This document shows positions 42,734-50,927 of a DNA stretch of 64,000 nucleotides, in pieces. The translations under genes were made by a program, and so were the position numbers. The stretch covers positions 1 to 64,000 of the forward strand of contig NZ_JAVIFW010000018.1 of assembly GCF_031157275.1 (NCBI RefSeq), given 5' to 3'. This stretch comes from Streptomyces sp. LHD-70 (GTDB lineage: Bacteria; Actinomycetota; Actinomycetes; Streptomycetales; Streptomycetaceae). The notes under the pieces were generated by a model. The model saw nothing but the letters and a program-made list of their open reading frames with translations. It did no database searches and was not told where the DNA came from. Position 1 is the stretch's first letter; every line of letters starts with the position of its first letter.

Positions 42734-44089
42734 GTGACCCAGACGACCCAGGCGACCCAGACCTCGCCGACCCAGCCCTTGCCCACCGAGGCCGGACTGC
42801 TCCGCGCCGCTCTGCAGGCGTTCCGTAGCGACCTGCTGACCGGGGCGTTCGCGTTCCGGCCGATGGAGCCGCTCGTCGTGGAGGGCGAAGGCACCAGTCG
42901 GCTGCTGCGGTTGATACCGAAGTCCCGGCGCCGGTCCGCGCGTTGGCTGCCGCACGCGGGGACCCTCCTGGCGGCCGCGTTCGTCTTCCTCGCCGGGGCA
43001 TGGATGCCGAACCGGGACTTCATCGAGGGCCTCTTCACCGCCCTGTTGGCCGTGGCCCCAGTGCTGCTGACGCTGTTCCGGCCGGTGGCCGCGTTCTGGC
43101 TGTCGTTCGCGCTGACCCTGCTCGCGGTACCCATGTCGCTCACGGCGCTCTTCCCTTGGACGTGGGCCGGATTCCTGGCACACCTGGCCGTGATGGTGCA
43201 TGTGGCGCTGCGGTCCCGGCCCCGTGTCGCGGCGGAGATGTGGGGAGTCACCGTGGTCTTCGCGGTGCTCCTCGCGGGGTTCAACGGCGACTCCGCCGCG
43301 CCGGTGGCGATGCCGCTCCTAGCCGGACTGTGCCTGGCCACCGCCACCTCGCTACGCGGCTGGTCCTCCGCCCGCCGCGAGGTCGTCGCGAAGGAGCGTG
43401 AGGTTGTCGCCAAGGAGGAGGTGACGCTCGTCGAGCGGTCCAGGCGGACGCTGCTCGAAGAGCGCACCACCATCGCCCGCGAGCTGCACGATGTGGTGGC
43501 CCACCACATGTCCGTCGTCGCCATCCAGGCGGAGGCCGCCCCGTACCGGGTGGAGAACCCGCCGCCGGAGCTGGCCCAGGCCTTCGCCACGATCCGGGAG
43601 AACGCGGTCGCCGCGCTCACCGAACTCCGCCGCGTCCTCGGCGTCGTCCGCGCGGAGGACTACGAGGCCCCCGACGCGCCCCAGCCCACCCTCGCCGACC
43701 TCGGCGCGCTCCTCGACAACGTCCGCGAGGCCGGACTGACCGTCGACCAGGCCGTCACCGGCGCGGCCCGCGCGCTGCCGCAGGGCGTGGAGCTGTCCGC
43801 GTACCGCATCGTGCAGGAGGCCCTCAGCAACGCGCTGCGGCACGCACCCGGCGCCACCGCCAAGGTGGAGGTCTCGTACGTCCTCGGCGGCCTCGGCCTG
43901 CGCATCGTCAACGGCCCGCCGACCGGTTTGCTGAAGGCCTCTCCCGGCGCCGGGCACGGGCTGACCGGCATGCGGGAGCGGGTCGCGATGCTCGACGGCG
44001 AGATGACGGCGGGGGCGGCGGAGGACGGCGGGTACGAGGTGACCGTGTTCCTGCCCGTGCGGGGCGAGGCCGAGGAGCGTTCCGTATGA
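42734..44089 (+). CDS. Sensor histidine kinase (NarL-type partner, HisKA_3)
   Basis: This 451-residue membrane kinase has an N-terminal block of four to five hydrophobic segments (about residues 75-195). A coiled coil follows, then the HisKA_3 motif ELHDVVAHHMSVVAIQAEAA with phospho-acceptor H252 and a HATPase domain (YRIVQEALSNALRHAPGATA, GAGHGLTGMRERV). GTG 42734 was chosen because a TACCGT hexamer ends 7 nt upstream (leaderless pattern). The stop overlaps the response regulator gene by 4 bp. Confidence 0.93.
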   Translation: MTQTTQATQTSPTQPLPTEAGLLRAALQAFRSDLLTGAFAFRPMEPLVVEGEGTSRLLRLIPKSRRRSARWLPHAGTLLAAAFVFLAGAWMPNRDFIEGLFTALLAVAPVLLTLFRPVAAFWLSFALTLLAVPMSLTALFPWTWAGFLAHLAVMVHVALRSRPRVAAEMWGVTVVFAVLLAGFNGDSAAPVAMPLLAGLCLATATSLRGWSSARREVVAKEREVVAKEEVTLVERSRRTLLEERTTIARELHDVVAHHMSVVAIQAEAAPYRVENPPPELAQAFATIRENAVAALTELRRVLGVVRAEDYEAPDAPQPTLADLGALLDNVREAGLTVDQAVTGAARALPQGVELSAYRIVQEALSNALRHAPGATAKVEVSYVLGGLGLRIVNGPPTGLLKASPGAGHGLTGMRERVAMLDGEMTAGAAEDGGYEVTVFLPVRGEAEERSV

Positions 44090-44778
44090 CCGGCACCGAA
44101 GACGGCACGGGCGCGGACCGCATCCGCGTGCTGATCGCCGACGACCAGATGATGGTCCGCGAGGGCTTCTCCGTTCTGCTCGGCGCGATGCCGGGGATCG
44201 AGGTCGTCGGGGAGGCGGTGAACGGCCGCGAGGCGGTCGCGAAGGTCGCCGGACTGCGGCCCGACGTCGTCCTGATGGACATCCGGATGCCCGAGCTGAA
44301 CGGCATCGAGGCCACCCGCGAGATCGTCGCCGCCGACACCGACACCCGCGTCCTGGTCCTGACCACCTTCGACCTCGACGAGTACGTCTACGAGGCCCTC
44401 CGCGCCGGCGCCTCCGGCTTCCTCCTCAAGGACGCCTCGGCCCGCCAACTCGCCGACGGCGTACGGGTCGTGGCCTCCGGCGAGGCCCTGCTCGCGCCGA
44501 CGGTCACCAGGCGGCTGATCTCCGAGTTCGCGAAGCTCGGCGCGGCCGAGTCGAAGGCCCCGGCGGTCACCCAGCTCGGCGACCTCACGGAACGCGAGAC
44601 GGAGGTCCTGGTCCTGATCGCCCAGGGCCGCTCCAACGCGGAGATCGCCGCACACCTGGTCGTCGCCGAGTCGACGATCAAGACCCATGTCAGCCGGATC
44701 CTGGTCAAGCTGGGCCTGCGAGACCGCACACAGGCCGCGGTGTTCGCGTACGAGGCCCGCCTGGTGACGCCTTCGTAG
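44086..44778 (+). CDS. NarL/FixJ-type response regulator
   Basis: This 230-residue cytosolic regulator has a receiver domain (IRVLIADDQMMVREGF, phospho-acceptor D65 in VVLMDIRMPELNG, switch Thr in LVLTTFD, Lys in FLLKDAS) and a C-terminal LuxR HTH (LTERETEVLVLIAQGRSNAE, then IAAHLVVAESTIKTHVSRIL). It is coupled to the kinase by an ATGA overlap. A convergent efflux ABC operon lies downstream; whether it is the target is unknown. The 140-bp convergent gap has no clear terminator. Confidence 0.95.
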   Translation: MTGTEDGTGADRIRVLIADDQMMVREGFSVLLGAMPGIEVVGEAVNGREAVAKVAGLRPDVVLMDIRMPELNGIEATREIVAADTDTRVLVLTTFDLDEYVYEALRAGASGFLLKDASARQLADGVRVVASGEALLAPTVTRRLISEFAKLGAAESKAPAVTQLGDLTERETEVLVLIAQGRSNAEIAAHLVVAESTIKTHVSRILVKLGLRDRTQAAVFAYEARLVTPS

Positions 44779-44918
44779 GTTCGATCACTCGTTCGGGTGG
44801 CGCGCTCGCGGAACTGTCGCCTCCGCCACCGGGGCCTCGACAGACTGGTGCATGCCTGCGAAGGGGGGACTCCGCCACAGGCCCGGGGCGCCGCACGACC
44901 GCCGTAGCGGGGCCGGGC

Positions 44919-46535
44919 TCAACCTGTCTGGATGTCCCGGCGTCGCAGCCCCGCCAACCCGACCGCCGTGGCCACGGCGGTCAGCGCGAGGAGGACGCCG
45001 AAGGGGCCCCACTCCATCGCGTTGCCCGGCAACCGGGGCAGGTGCTCGAACGGCGAGACGTCCATCGCCCGCTCCGGCAGGTCGAACGCCGCTCCCAGCC
45101 AGCCGAGCCCGAGGCACAGGCCCGCGTACGCCCAGCCGAGGACGGCCGCCCGCGGCACCAGCCCGTACACCAGCACCGCGACCGCGCCGATCAGCCAGAT
45201 CGCCGGGACAAGGACCAGGCAGCCGCCGAGGATCGCCCCGGCCCGCTCGCCGTAGCCGAGGGCCAGACCGAGGCCCGCGAGAACCATCAGGAGGGCCGCA
45301 CCACCGAACGCGATCAGCAGATGTCCCGCCGCCCAGCGCACCCGGCCGACCGCGCCCGCCAGCACCGGCTCACCGCGCTGCGAGGTCTCCTCGCCGTTCA
45401 GCCGGAGCACGGACTGCACCACGTACACCGCGGCGATCATGCCGAGCATCGAGATCATCGCGGCGAGGAAGGAGTCGGTGATCCCGGACTGGCCGCCCAT
45501 CCGGGCCAGCAACTCCTTGGTCTGCTCGTTGTCCCCGACCAGATCGGCGACACCCTCGGTGATCCCGCCGAACATCACACCCGTGACGAGGAATCCGATG
45601 CCCCAGCCGAGCAGGCTGCCCCGCTGCAGCCGCCACGCGAGCCCGCCCGCCGTGGAGATCCGCCCCTCGGCAGGCCCCGGCCGGGCCGGCATGAAGCTCA
45701 TGCCGATGTCCCGCCGCCCGGTCAGTACGTACGCGAGCACGGCCTGCACCGTGACCGCACCGACGAACAGCAGCAGCACCCACCACCGCTCCCCGCCGAA
45801 GGCCCGCAGATTCTCCGCCCAGCCCACCGGCGACAGCCACGTCAGCACATGCGAACCGTCGTCCGCGGCCGCGTCGCCCGCCGCCTTCAGGACCCAGGCG
45901 AGGCCGAGCCCGGCGGCCGTCAGGCCCTTGGCGAGCCGTGCGGTCTCGGTGAGTTGGGCGCACACCGCGGCCAGCGTCGCGAAGACCATGCCCACGCCGC
46001 CGATGCCGAGGCCGAGTGCCACCGCACCGCCGAGAGCCTCCCCGGCCAGACCGAGGACGACGAGCAGCGCGATACCCGTGTTGGCGATCAGCGCGACGAG
46101 CAGCGACGCGGTCAGCGGAGCCCGGCGGCCGACCATGGCCGCGGAGAGCATCTCCTGCCGGCCGGTCTCCTCCTCCTCGCGGGTGTGGCGCACGACCACG
46201 AGCAGGCTCATCAGCGCCGCGAACGCGGCCATGAACGCGAGATAGCGCCAGCTCACGAGCGCGCCGAGGGAGTCGTCGAAGACCGGCCCGTAGAGGGAGC
46301 GGAGAGAGCTGTTGGCGGCCATCGACGTGACGACCCCGGCCCGCTCGGCGGGGGTGTCGTAGATCTGGCCGAGGGTGTTCGTGGCGCTCGCCGTGGTGCC
46401 GCCGATGAGCAGCACCCACAGCGGCACCATCACCCGGTCCCGGCGCAGCGCGAGCCGCAACAGGGCTCCGGTGCCCGCGAGTTGACGCGATCCGCGCACC
46501 CTCGGCGGGACGGCGACAGGGGTCACGGCGGTCAT
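44919..46535 (-). CDS. ABC-2-like drug/peptide exporter permease
   Basis: This 538-residue permease has about 12 hydrophobic segments arranged as two homologous halves. RLALRRDRVMVPLWVLLIGG marks the N-terminal helix, and HTREEEETGRQEMLSAAMVG is the cytoplasmic loop typical of the actinomycete polyketide-antibiotic exporter (TipAS/DrrB-like) group. ATG 46535 overlaps the ATPase stop by 4 bp. Together with the ATPase it forms a complete exporter of a hydrophobic compound. The substrate is unknown. Confidence 0.88.
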   Translation of the reverse strand: MTAVTPVAVPPRVRGSRQLAGTGALLRLALRRDRVMVPLWVLLIGGTTASATNTLGQIYDTPAERAGVVTSMAANSSLRSLYGPVFDDSLGALVSWRYLAFMAAFAALMSLLVVVRHTREEEETGRQEMLSAAMVGRRAPLTASLLVALIANTGIALLVVLGLAGEALGGAVALGLGIGGVGMVFATLAAVCAQLTETARLAKGLTAAGLGLAWVLKAAGDAAADDGSHVLTWLSPVGWAENLRAFGGERWWVLLLFVGAVTVQAVLAYVLTGRRDIGMSFMPARPGPAEGRISTAGGLAWRLQRGSLLGWGIGFLVTGVMFGGITEGVADLVGDNEQTKELLARMGGQSGITDSFLAAMISMLGMIAAVYVVQSVLRLNGEETSQRGEPVLAGAVGRVRWAAGHLLIAFGGAALLMVLAGLGLALGYGERAGAILGGCLVLVPAIWLIGAVAVLVYGLVPRAAVLGWAYAGLCLGLGWLGAAFDLPERAMDVSPFEHLPRLPGNAMEWGPFGVLLALTAVATAVGLAGLRRRDIQTG

Positions 46536-47482
46536 CGCGCCATCGCCTTCTCGGAGTTCCGTCCGGCGCGGGCACCGGGCACATCGTCCTGGTAGTGCCG
46601 CATGAACAGCTCCTCCAGGGTGGGCGGCGTGCTGGTCAGCGACCGCACGCCGGACTCGGTCAGCGCGCGCAGCACCGCGTCCAGCTTGTCCGAGTCGACC
46701 TGCAGCTTGACCCGGTGCCCCCGGCCCCCCTCGATCGGACCGCCGTCGAGATCGTGCACGCCGGGCAGGGAGCCCAAGCCGTTCGGGGCGCCCGCGAGTT
46801 CGGCGGTGACGCTCGTACGGGTCAGGTGCCGCAGGTCGGCCAGGGAGCCGGTCTCGACGGTGGCGCCCTTGCGGATGATCGAGACGCGGTCGCAGAGCGT
46901 CTCGACCTCGCTGAGGATGTGGCTGGACAGCAGGACGGTGCGGCCCCGGTCGCGCTCCTCGGCGACACAGTCCTGGAAGACCTCCTCCATCAGCGGGTCG
47001 AGCCCACTGGTCGGCTCGTCCAGGATCAGCAGGTCCACGTCCGAGGCGAAGGCCGCGACCAGGGCGACCTTCTGCCGGTTGCCCTTGGAGTAGGTGCGGC
47101 CCTTTTTGCCCGGGTCCAGCTCGAACCGCTCGATCAGGTCGGCCCGCCGCGCCTTGTCGAGGCCGCCGCGCAGCCGCCCGTACAGGTCGATGACCTCGCC
47201 GCCGCTGAGGTTGCGCCACAGGGTGACGTCGCCGGGGACGTACGCGATGCGGCGGTGCAGCTCGACCGCGTCGCTCCACGGGTCCTTGCCGAGGAGCTGG
47301 GCGGCGCCCGAATCGGCGCGCAGCAGGCCGAGGAGTACGCGGATGGTGGTGGACTTCCCGGCGCCGTTGGGCCCGAGGAAGCCGTGGACCTCACCGGTCT
47401 CGACGTCCAGGTCGAGGCCGTCGAGCGCGTGTGTCCGTCCGAAGGACTTGTGCAGTCCGGAGACGGTGATTGCCTTCGTCAT
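46532..47482 (-). CDS. ABC exporter ATP-binding protein
   Basis: This 316-residue ATPase of the DrrA-like drug-export type has Walker A GPNGAGKSTT, Q-loop VPGDVTLW, signature YSKGNRQKV, which is a variant of LSGGQ, Walker B LLILDEPTSGLDP and H-loop SSHILSEVE. A C-terminal extension (residues about 225-316) follows, as in the DrrA group. ATG 47482 is the first codon of the operon. Its promoter (TTAACT, 17 bp, TACCGT on the minus strand) carries a palindrome in the spacer. Confidence 0.93.
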   Translation of the reverse strand: MTKAITVSGLHKSFGRTHALDGLDLDVETGEVHGFLGPNGAGKSTTIRVLLGLLRADSGAAQLLGKDPWSDAVELHRRIAYVPGDVTLWRNLSGGEVIDLYGRLRGGLDKARRADLIERFELDPGKKGRTYSKGNRQKVALVAAFASDVDLLILDEPTSGLDPLMEEVFQDCVAEERDRGRTVLLSSHILSEVETLCDRVSIIRKGATVETGSLADLRHLTRTSVTAELAGAPNGLGSLPGVHDLDGGPIEGGRGHRVKLQVDSDKLDAVLRALTESGVRSLTSTPPTLEELFMRHYQDDVPGARAGRNSEKAMAR

Positions 47483-47494
47483 GATTTTGAACGT

Positions 47495-47523
47495 ACGGTA
47501 GTTTCACAAATTTGTGAAGTTAA
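47495..47523 (-). promoter_or_regulatory. Predicted promoter of the efflux ABC operon
   Basis: On the minus strand TTAACT (47523-47518) and TACCGT (47500-47495) are 17 bp apart. The transcript would start close to the ATG at 47482. The operator palindrome fills the spacer. Confidence 0.55.
47503..47518. promoter_or_regulatory. Operator palindrome between efflux operon and its regulator
   Basis: TTCACAAATTTGTGAA is a perfect 16-bp palindrome, conspicuously AT-rich for this genome. It lies in the intergenic region of the divergent ABC operon and the MarR/GbsR-like regulator gene and within the predicted ABC promoter spacer. Repression by the adjacent regulator is the simplest reading. Confidence 0.75.
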
Positions 47524-47550
47524 GGAAGCGTATAAACTCGGCAGGACGCG

Positions 47551-48072
47551 ATGAGCAGGGGAGATGATCGGGGCATGGGCCAGCCGGCCGGTACGGAACG
47601 GGACGAAGAGGCGGTCGCACGCTTCGTGGAGAACTTCGCGGCCGTGTTCGTCGACGCGGGCATCCAGCGCATGCCCGCCCGCGTCTTCGCCGCCTTGCTC
47701 TCCTCCGACGCCGGCGCCATGTCGTCGGCGGAACTGGGCGAACAGCTCCAGGTCAGCCCTGCCGCCGTGTCGGGCGCGGTGCGCTACCTCAGCCAGCAGC
47801 ACATGGTCTCCCGCGAACGCGAACCCGGCACCCGCCGCGAGCGCTACCGCGTCCACAACAACCAGTGGTACGAGGCGCTCGCCAACCGCGACCAGATCAT
47901 GAAGCGCTGGGAGGAGGCGCTGCGCGAAGGCGTCAACAGCCTCGGCGCCCAGACGCCCGCCGGTCGGCGCATGGCGGAGACGCAGGCGTTCTTCGAGTTC
48001 GTGGGCCAGGAACTGCCCCTCCTCCTCGAGCGCTGGCGCGAACGGCGCGAGGAGCTGTACGGGGACCGCTGA
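47551..48072 (+). CDS. GbsR/MarR-like transcriptional regulator
   Basis: This 173-residue winged-helix protein has RFVENFAAVFVDAGIQRMPA and RVFAALLSSDAGAMSSAELG, then the recognition helix VSPAAVSGAVRYLSQQHMVS and the wing EREPGTRRERYRVHNN. The C-terminal helices form the dimer. Divergence from an efflux operon, with a palindromic operator between them, indicates it represses the exporter and itself until an inducing drug binds. ATG 47551 is taken; ATG 47575 (MGQPAG) is an alternative. Confidence 0.88.
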   Translation: MSRGDDRGMGQPAGTERDEEAVARFVENFAAVFVDAGIQRMPARVFAALLSSDAGAMSSAELGEQLQVSPAAVSGAVRYLSQQHMVSREREPGTRRERYRVHNNQWYEALANRDQIMKRWEEALREGVNSLGAQTPAGRRMAETQAFFEFVGQELPLLLERWRERREELYGDR

Positions 48073-48096
48073 AGGGCCGCGGGGACCGCAGCGCCC

Positions 48097-49089
48097 TCAG
48101 GGCAACGTCAGCGCCCACGCCTCCGGCCGCACCGTCCACGTCCTGGCCCTGACCGGCCCGGAGGTCACCGCGTCCGCGCGGTACCGGAAGTCCGGGCCCG
48201 AGACCGTCACCGCCCGCGCGTGCGCCCGCACCGGCGACTCCGCGCCCACGGCCCACACCTCGACCCGCGCGAACCCGCCCCGCAGCGGCCGCACCGAGAC
48301 CCCCACGACCGGCTGGTCCAGGTCGACGAGCGTCACCCCGTCCGCCTCCACCCGCAGCCGCGCGGGCCCCGGCGCCGCACGCACCGAGGGCGAGGGCCGT
48401 ACGAGCGTCCGCATCAGCGACTGGCACGTACGCAACAACGCCCCCGGACCGGAACCTGATCCGGAACCTGATCCGGAACCCGAGCCGGAACCTGATCCGG
48501 AACCCGAGCCCTCCGCTGGCCCCGCACCCGACCCCGCCCCCGACCCATCCCCAGGGCCCCCCGAGCCCCCCGCCCCTCCGGAACCGGACCGGTTCAGGGA
48601 GGCGTGTTCCGGAGCCACCGCCGGGATCGCGAGGCGGCCGAGCACCACCCCGTCGCTGTCGTCCACAAGGAGGTCGAGCCGCCGGGGCGAGCCGTCGAGG
48701 ACCGCGCGGGCCGCGGCCACCGTGCCCGACGGCACCCCGAGCGCGTGCGCGAGCCCCGTCGCCGTACCCACCGGGACCAGGGAGAGCGCCGCGGCCGACA
48801 GCTCGCGCTCGCGGTGCAGCGCACCGACCGCACGGAGCAGCGCGCGGTCGTCGCCCACCACCACAGGCCTGCGGGAGCCGCGCCTGGTCAGGGCACGTGC
48901 GAACTCCTCCGGGCCGTCCGGCAGACAGACCTTGACCGGGCCGCCGGAAGCGCCCGCGCAGAGCACGTCCTTCGCGATCCGGACCGACTCCCCGTCGACC
49001 GCGCGGGCCGTCGGATCGATCACCACCAGGAGCGGATTGGGCGGCTGAAGCGGCTGCGCGCTCTGCCCGGCGGGCTCTGGAGCCGACAC
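48097..49089 (-). CDS. Degenerate diacylglycerol kinase-like protein
   Basis: The 330-residue protein resembles the DAGK/sphingosine-kinase fold: LLVVIDPTA, VVVGDDRALLRAVGALH, ALSLVPVGTATGLAHALGVP, RRLDLLVDD and the C-terminal strands VEADGVTLVDLDQPVVGVSV. The family's ATP loop GGDGT is replaced by VGDDR, so lipid-kinase activity is doubtful. A Ser-Gly repeat of about 25 residues splits the domain (48462-48512; 12-bp DNA units). GTG 49089 is preceded by GAGGAAGG. It is divergent from purA. Confidence 0.65.
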   Translation of the reverse strand: MSAPEPAGQSAQPLQPPNPLLVVIDPTARAVDGESVRIAKDVLCAGASGGPVKVCLPDGPEEFARALTRRGSRRPVVVGDDRALLRAVGALHRERELSAAALSLVPVGTATGLAHALGVPSGTVAAARAVLDGSPRRLDLLVDDSDGVVLGRLAIPAVAPEHASLNRSGSGGAGGSGGPGDGSGAGSGAGPAEGSGSGSGSGSGSGSGSGSGSGPGALLRTCQSLMRTLVRPSPSVRAAPGPARLRVEADGVTLVDLDQPVVGVSVRPLRGGFARVEVWAVGAESPVRAHARAVTVSGPDFRYRADAVTSGPVRARTWTVRPEAWALTLP

Positions 49090-49123
49090 CTCGGTCCTTC
49101 CTCGGGTAGCATCTTTGTGCAAG

Positions 49124-49151
49124 AGCCCCTTGCGCTATTGCGCCAGGGGCT
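49124..49151 (+). promoter_or_regulatory. Stem-loop in the purA upstream region
   Basis: AGCCCC...GGGGCT plus inner GCGC/GCGC arms form a bulged 10-11-bp stem with a TATT loop, 125 bp before purA and between the divergent genes. It could be a terminator relic, an attenuator or an untranslated-region structure for purA. Confidence 0.45.
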
Positions 49152-49275
49152 TCGTCTATTCCGGGGCACCGGTCCGACGGGTGCGGCCAATGAGGGTCGC
49201 CGGTGTGCGCGTACGACAAGCGTTCGTGCACGCCCCTGACCTTGGACATGCCCCGCCCGGAAGGGGTGTACGCCT

Positions 49276-50559
49276 GTGCCCGCACTTGTGCTGCTCGGTG
49301 CTCAGTGGGGTGACGAGGGCAAGGGAAAGGCCACCGACCTGCTCGGTGGCTCCGTTGACTATGTGGTGCGCTATCAGGGCGGCAACAACGCCGGCCACAC
49401 GGTTGTCGTAGGCGACCAGAAGTACGCGCTCCACTTGCTCCCCTCCGGAATCCTCTCGCCGGGGTGTACGCCCGTCATCGGCAACGGTGTCGTCGTGGAC
49501 CCGGCTGTGCTGCTCTCCGAGCTGAGCGGCCTCAACGAGCGCGGTGTCGACACCTCGAAGCTCCTGATCAGCGGCAACGCCCACCTGATCACGCCGTACA
49601 ACGTCACCGTCGACAAGGTGACGGAGCGCTTCCTCGGCAAGCGGAAGATCGGCACGACCGGCCGTGGCATCGGCCCGACCTACGCGGACAAGATCAACCG
49701 CGTCGGCATCCGCGTCCAGGACCTCTACGACGAGTCGATCCTGGAGCAGAAGGTCGAGGCGGCCCTCGACACGAAGAACCAGCTCCTCACCAAGGTCTTC
49801 AACCGTCGCGCGATCGAGACGGACAAGATCGTCGAGGAGATGCTGACCTTCGCGGACCAGCTGAAGCCGTATGTCGCGGACACCACGCTGCTCCTCAACA
49901 ACGCCATCGACGAGGGCAAGGTCGTCCTCTTCGAGGGCGGCCAGGGCACGCTGCTCGACGTGGACCACGGCACGTACCCCTTCGTCACGTCCTCCAACCC
50001 GACCTCGGGTGGCGCGTGCACGGGTGCGGGCGTCGGCCCCACGAAGATCAGCCGGGTCATCGGCATCCTGAAGGCGTACACGACCCGCGTCGGCGCCGGA
50101 CCGTTCCCGACCGAGCTGTTCGACCAGGACGGCGAGGACCTGCGCCGCATCGGCGGCGAGCGCGGTGTCACCACCGGCCGTGACCGCCGCTGCGGCTGGT
50201 TCGACGCGGTCATCGCCCGCTACGCGACCCGCGTGAACGGCCTGACGGACTTCTTCCTCACGAAGCTCGACGTCCTCACCGGCTGGGAGCAGATCCCGGT
50301 CTGCGTGGCGTACGAGATCGACGGCAAGCGCGTCGAGGAACTCCCGTACAGCCAGACCGACTTCCACCACGCGAAGCCGGTGTACGAGTACCTGCCGGGC
50401 TGGTCCGAGGACATCACCAAGGCCAAGTCCTTCTCGGACCTGCCGAAGAACGCGCAGGCGTACGTGAAGGCCCTGGAGGAGATGTCCGGGGCGCCGATCT
50501 CCGCGATCGGTGTCGGCCCGGGCCGGGACGAGACGATCGAGATCAACTCGTTCCTCTGA
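49276..50559 (+). CDS. purA: Adenylosuccinate synthetase
   Basis: PurA uses GTP to join IMP and aspartate, the first committed step to AMP. The 427-residue sequence opens with ALVLLGAQWGDEGKGKATDL (P-loop), then YQGGNNAGHTVVVGDQKYAL, GTTGRGIGPTYADKINRVGI, FEGGQGTLLDVDHGTYPFVT, SSNPTSGGACTGAGVGPTKI and, near the C-terminus, GVTTGRDRRCGWFDAV. Start is GTG 49276 after GGAAGGGG. A terminator follows. Confidence 0.97.
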   Translation: MPALVLLGAQWGDEGKGKATDLLGGSVDYVVRYQGGNNAGHTVVVGDQKYALHLLPSGILSPGCTPVIGNGVVVDPAVLLSELSGLNERGVDTSKLLISGNAHLITPYNVTVDKVTERFLGKRKIGTTGRGIGPTYADKINRVGIRVQDLYDESILEQKVEAALDTKNQLLTKVFNRRAIETDKIVEEMLTFADQLKPYVADTTLLLNNAIDEGKVVLFEGGQGTLLDVDHGTYPFVTSSNPTSGGACTGAGVGPTKISRVIGILKAYTTRVGAGPFPTELFDQDGEDLRRIGGERGVTTGRDRRCGWFDAVIARYATRVNGLTDFFLTKLDVLTGWEQIPVCVAYEIDGKRVEELPYSQTDFHHAKPVYEYLPGWSEDITKAKSFSDLPKNAQAYVKALEEMSGAPISAIGVGPGRDETIEINSFL

Positions 50560-50593
50560 GCCGTACTCGGTTCGTACGGTTCGTACGTTCACT

Positions 50594-50632
50594 CGAAGGG
50601 GTGGGCCGCTCTGAAGGGCGCCCACCCCTTCG
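50594..50632 (+). terminator. Terminator of purA
   Basis: CGAAGGGGTGGGC (50594-50606) is paired perfectly with 50620-50632 around a 13-nt loop, 34 bp after the stop. Confidence 0.88.
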
Positions 50633-50656
50633 CCGTGTTCGGCAACGCTTCTGCTC

Positions 50657-50926
50657 ATGACCGAGCAGAGCCGCCACATGCTGGTGGAGGACTTCACCCC
50701 CGCGTACGCAACCGGCTTTTCCTCGCGATCACTGTGCAGGGCGGGCATCCCGGTGTACCTGCTCGTGGACCGGGACGCGGGCACTGTCGTCGTGCACTCC
50801 AGCCCGGAGTCCGAGCACGGCTACTACCGCCACCGAAGCATCCACCGGTTCGGGGAGAAGATCACCCTCCCTGACCCCGTCGGCGTCCCCCTCGACACCG
50901 AGACCCTGAAGGACTACGTCCGCTGA
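50657..50926 (+). pseudogene. Internally deleted Uma2 (DUF820) nuclease-like gene
   Basis: The 89-residue frame has a Uma2-like start (TEQSRHMLVEDF) and then, after about 15 unrelated residues, the normal Uma2 C-terminus: RAGIPVYLLVDRDAGTVVVH, SPESEHGYYRH, FGEKITLPDPVGVPLDTETL. The central part of about 100 residues with the PD-(D/E)xK nuclease core (RPDGVL, EVTS and neighbours) is missing. It is still open and could be translated as a small protein, but nuclease activity is not expected. Its stop is 1 bp from the stop of the convergent kinase gene. Confidence 0.65.
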
Positions 50927-50927
50927 C

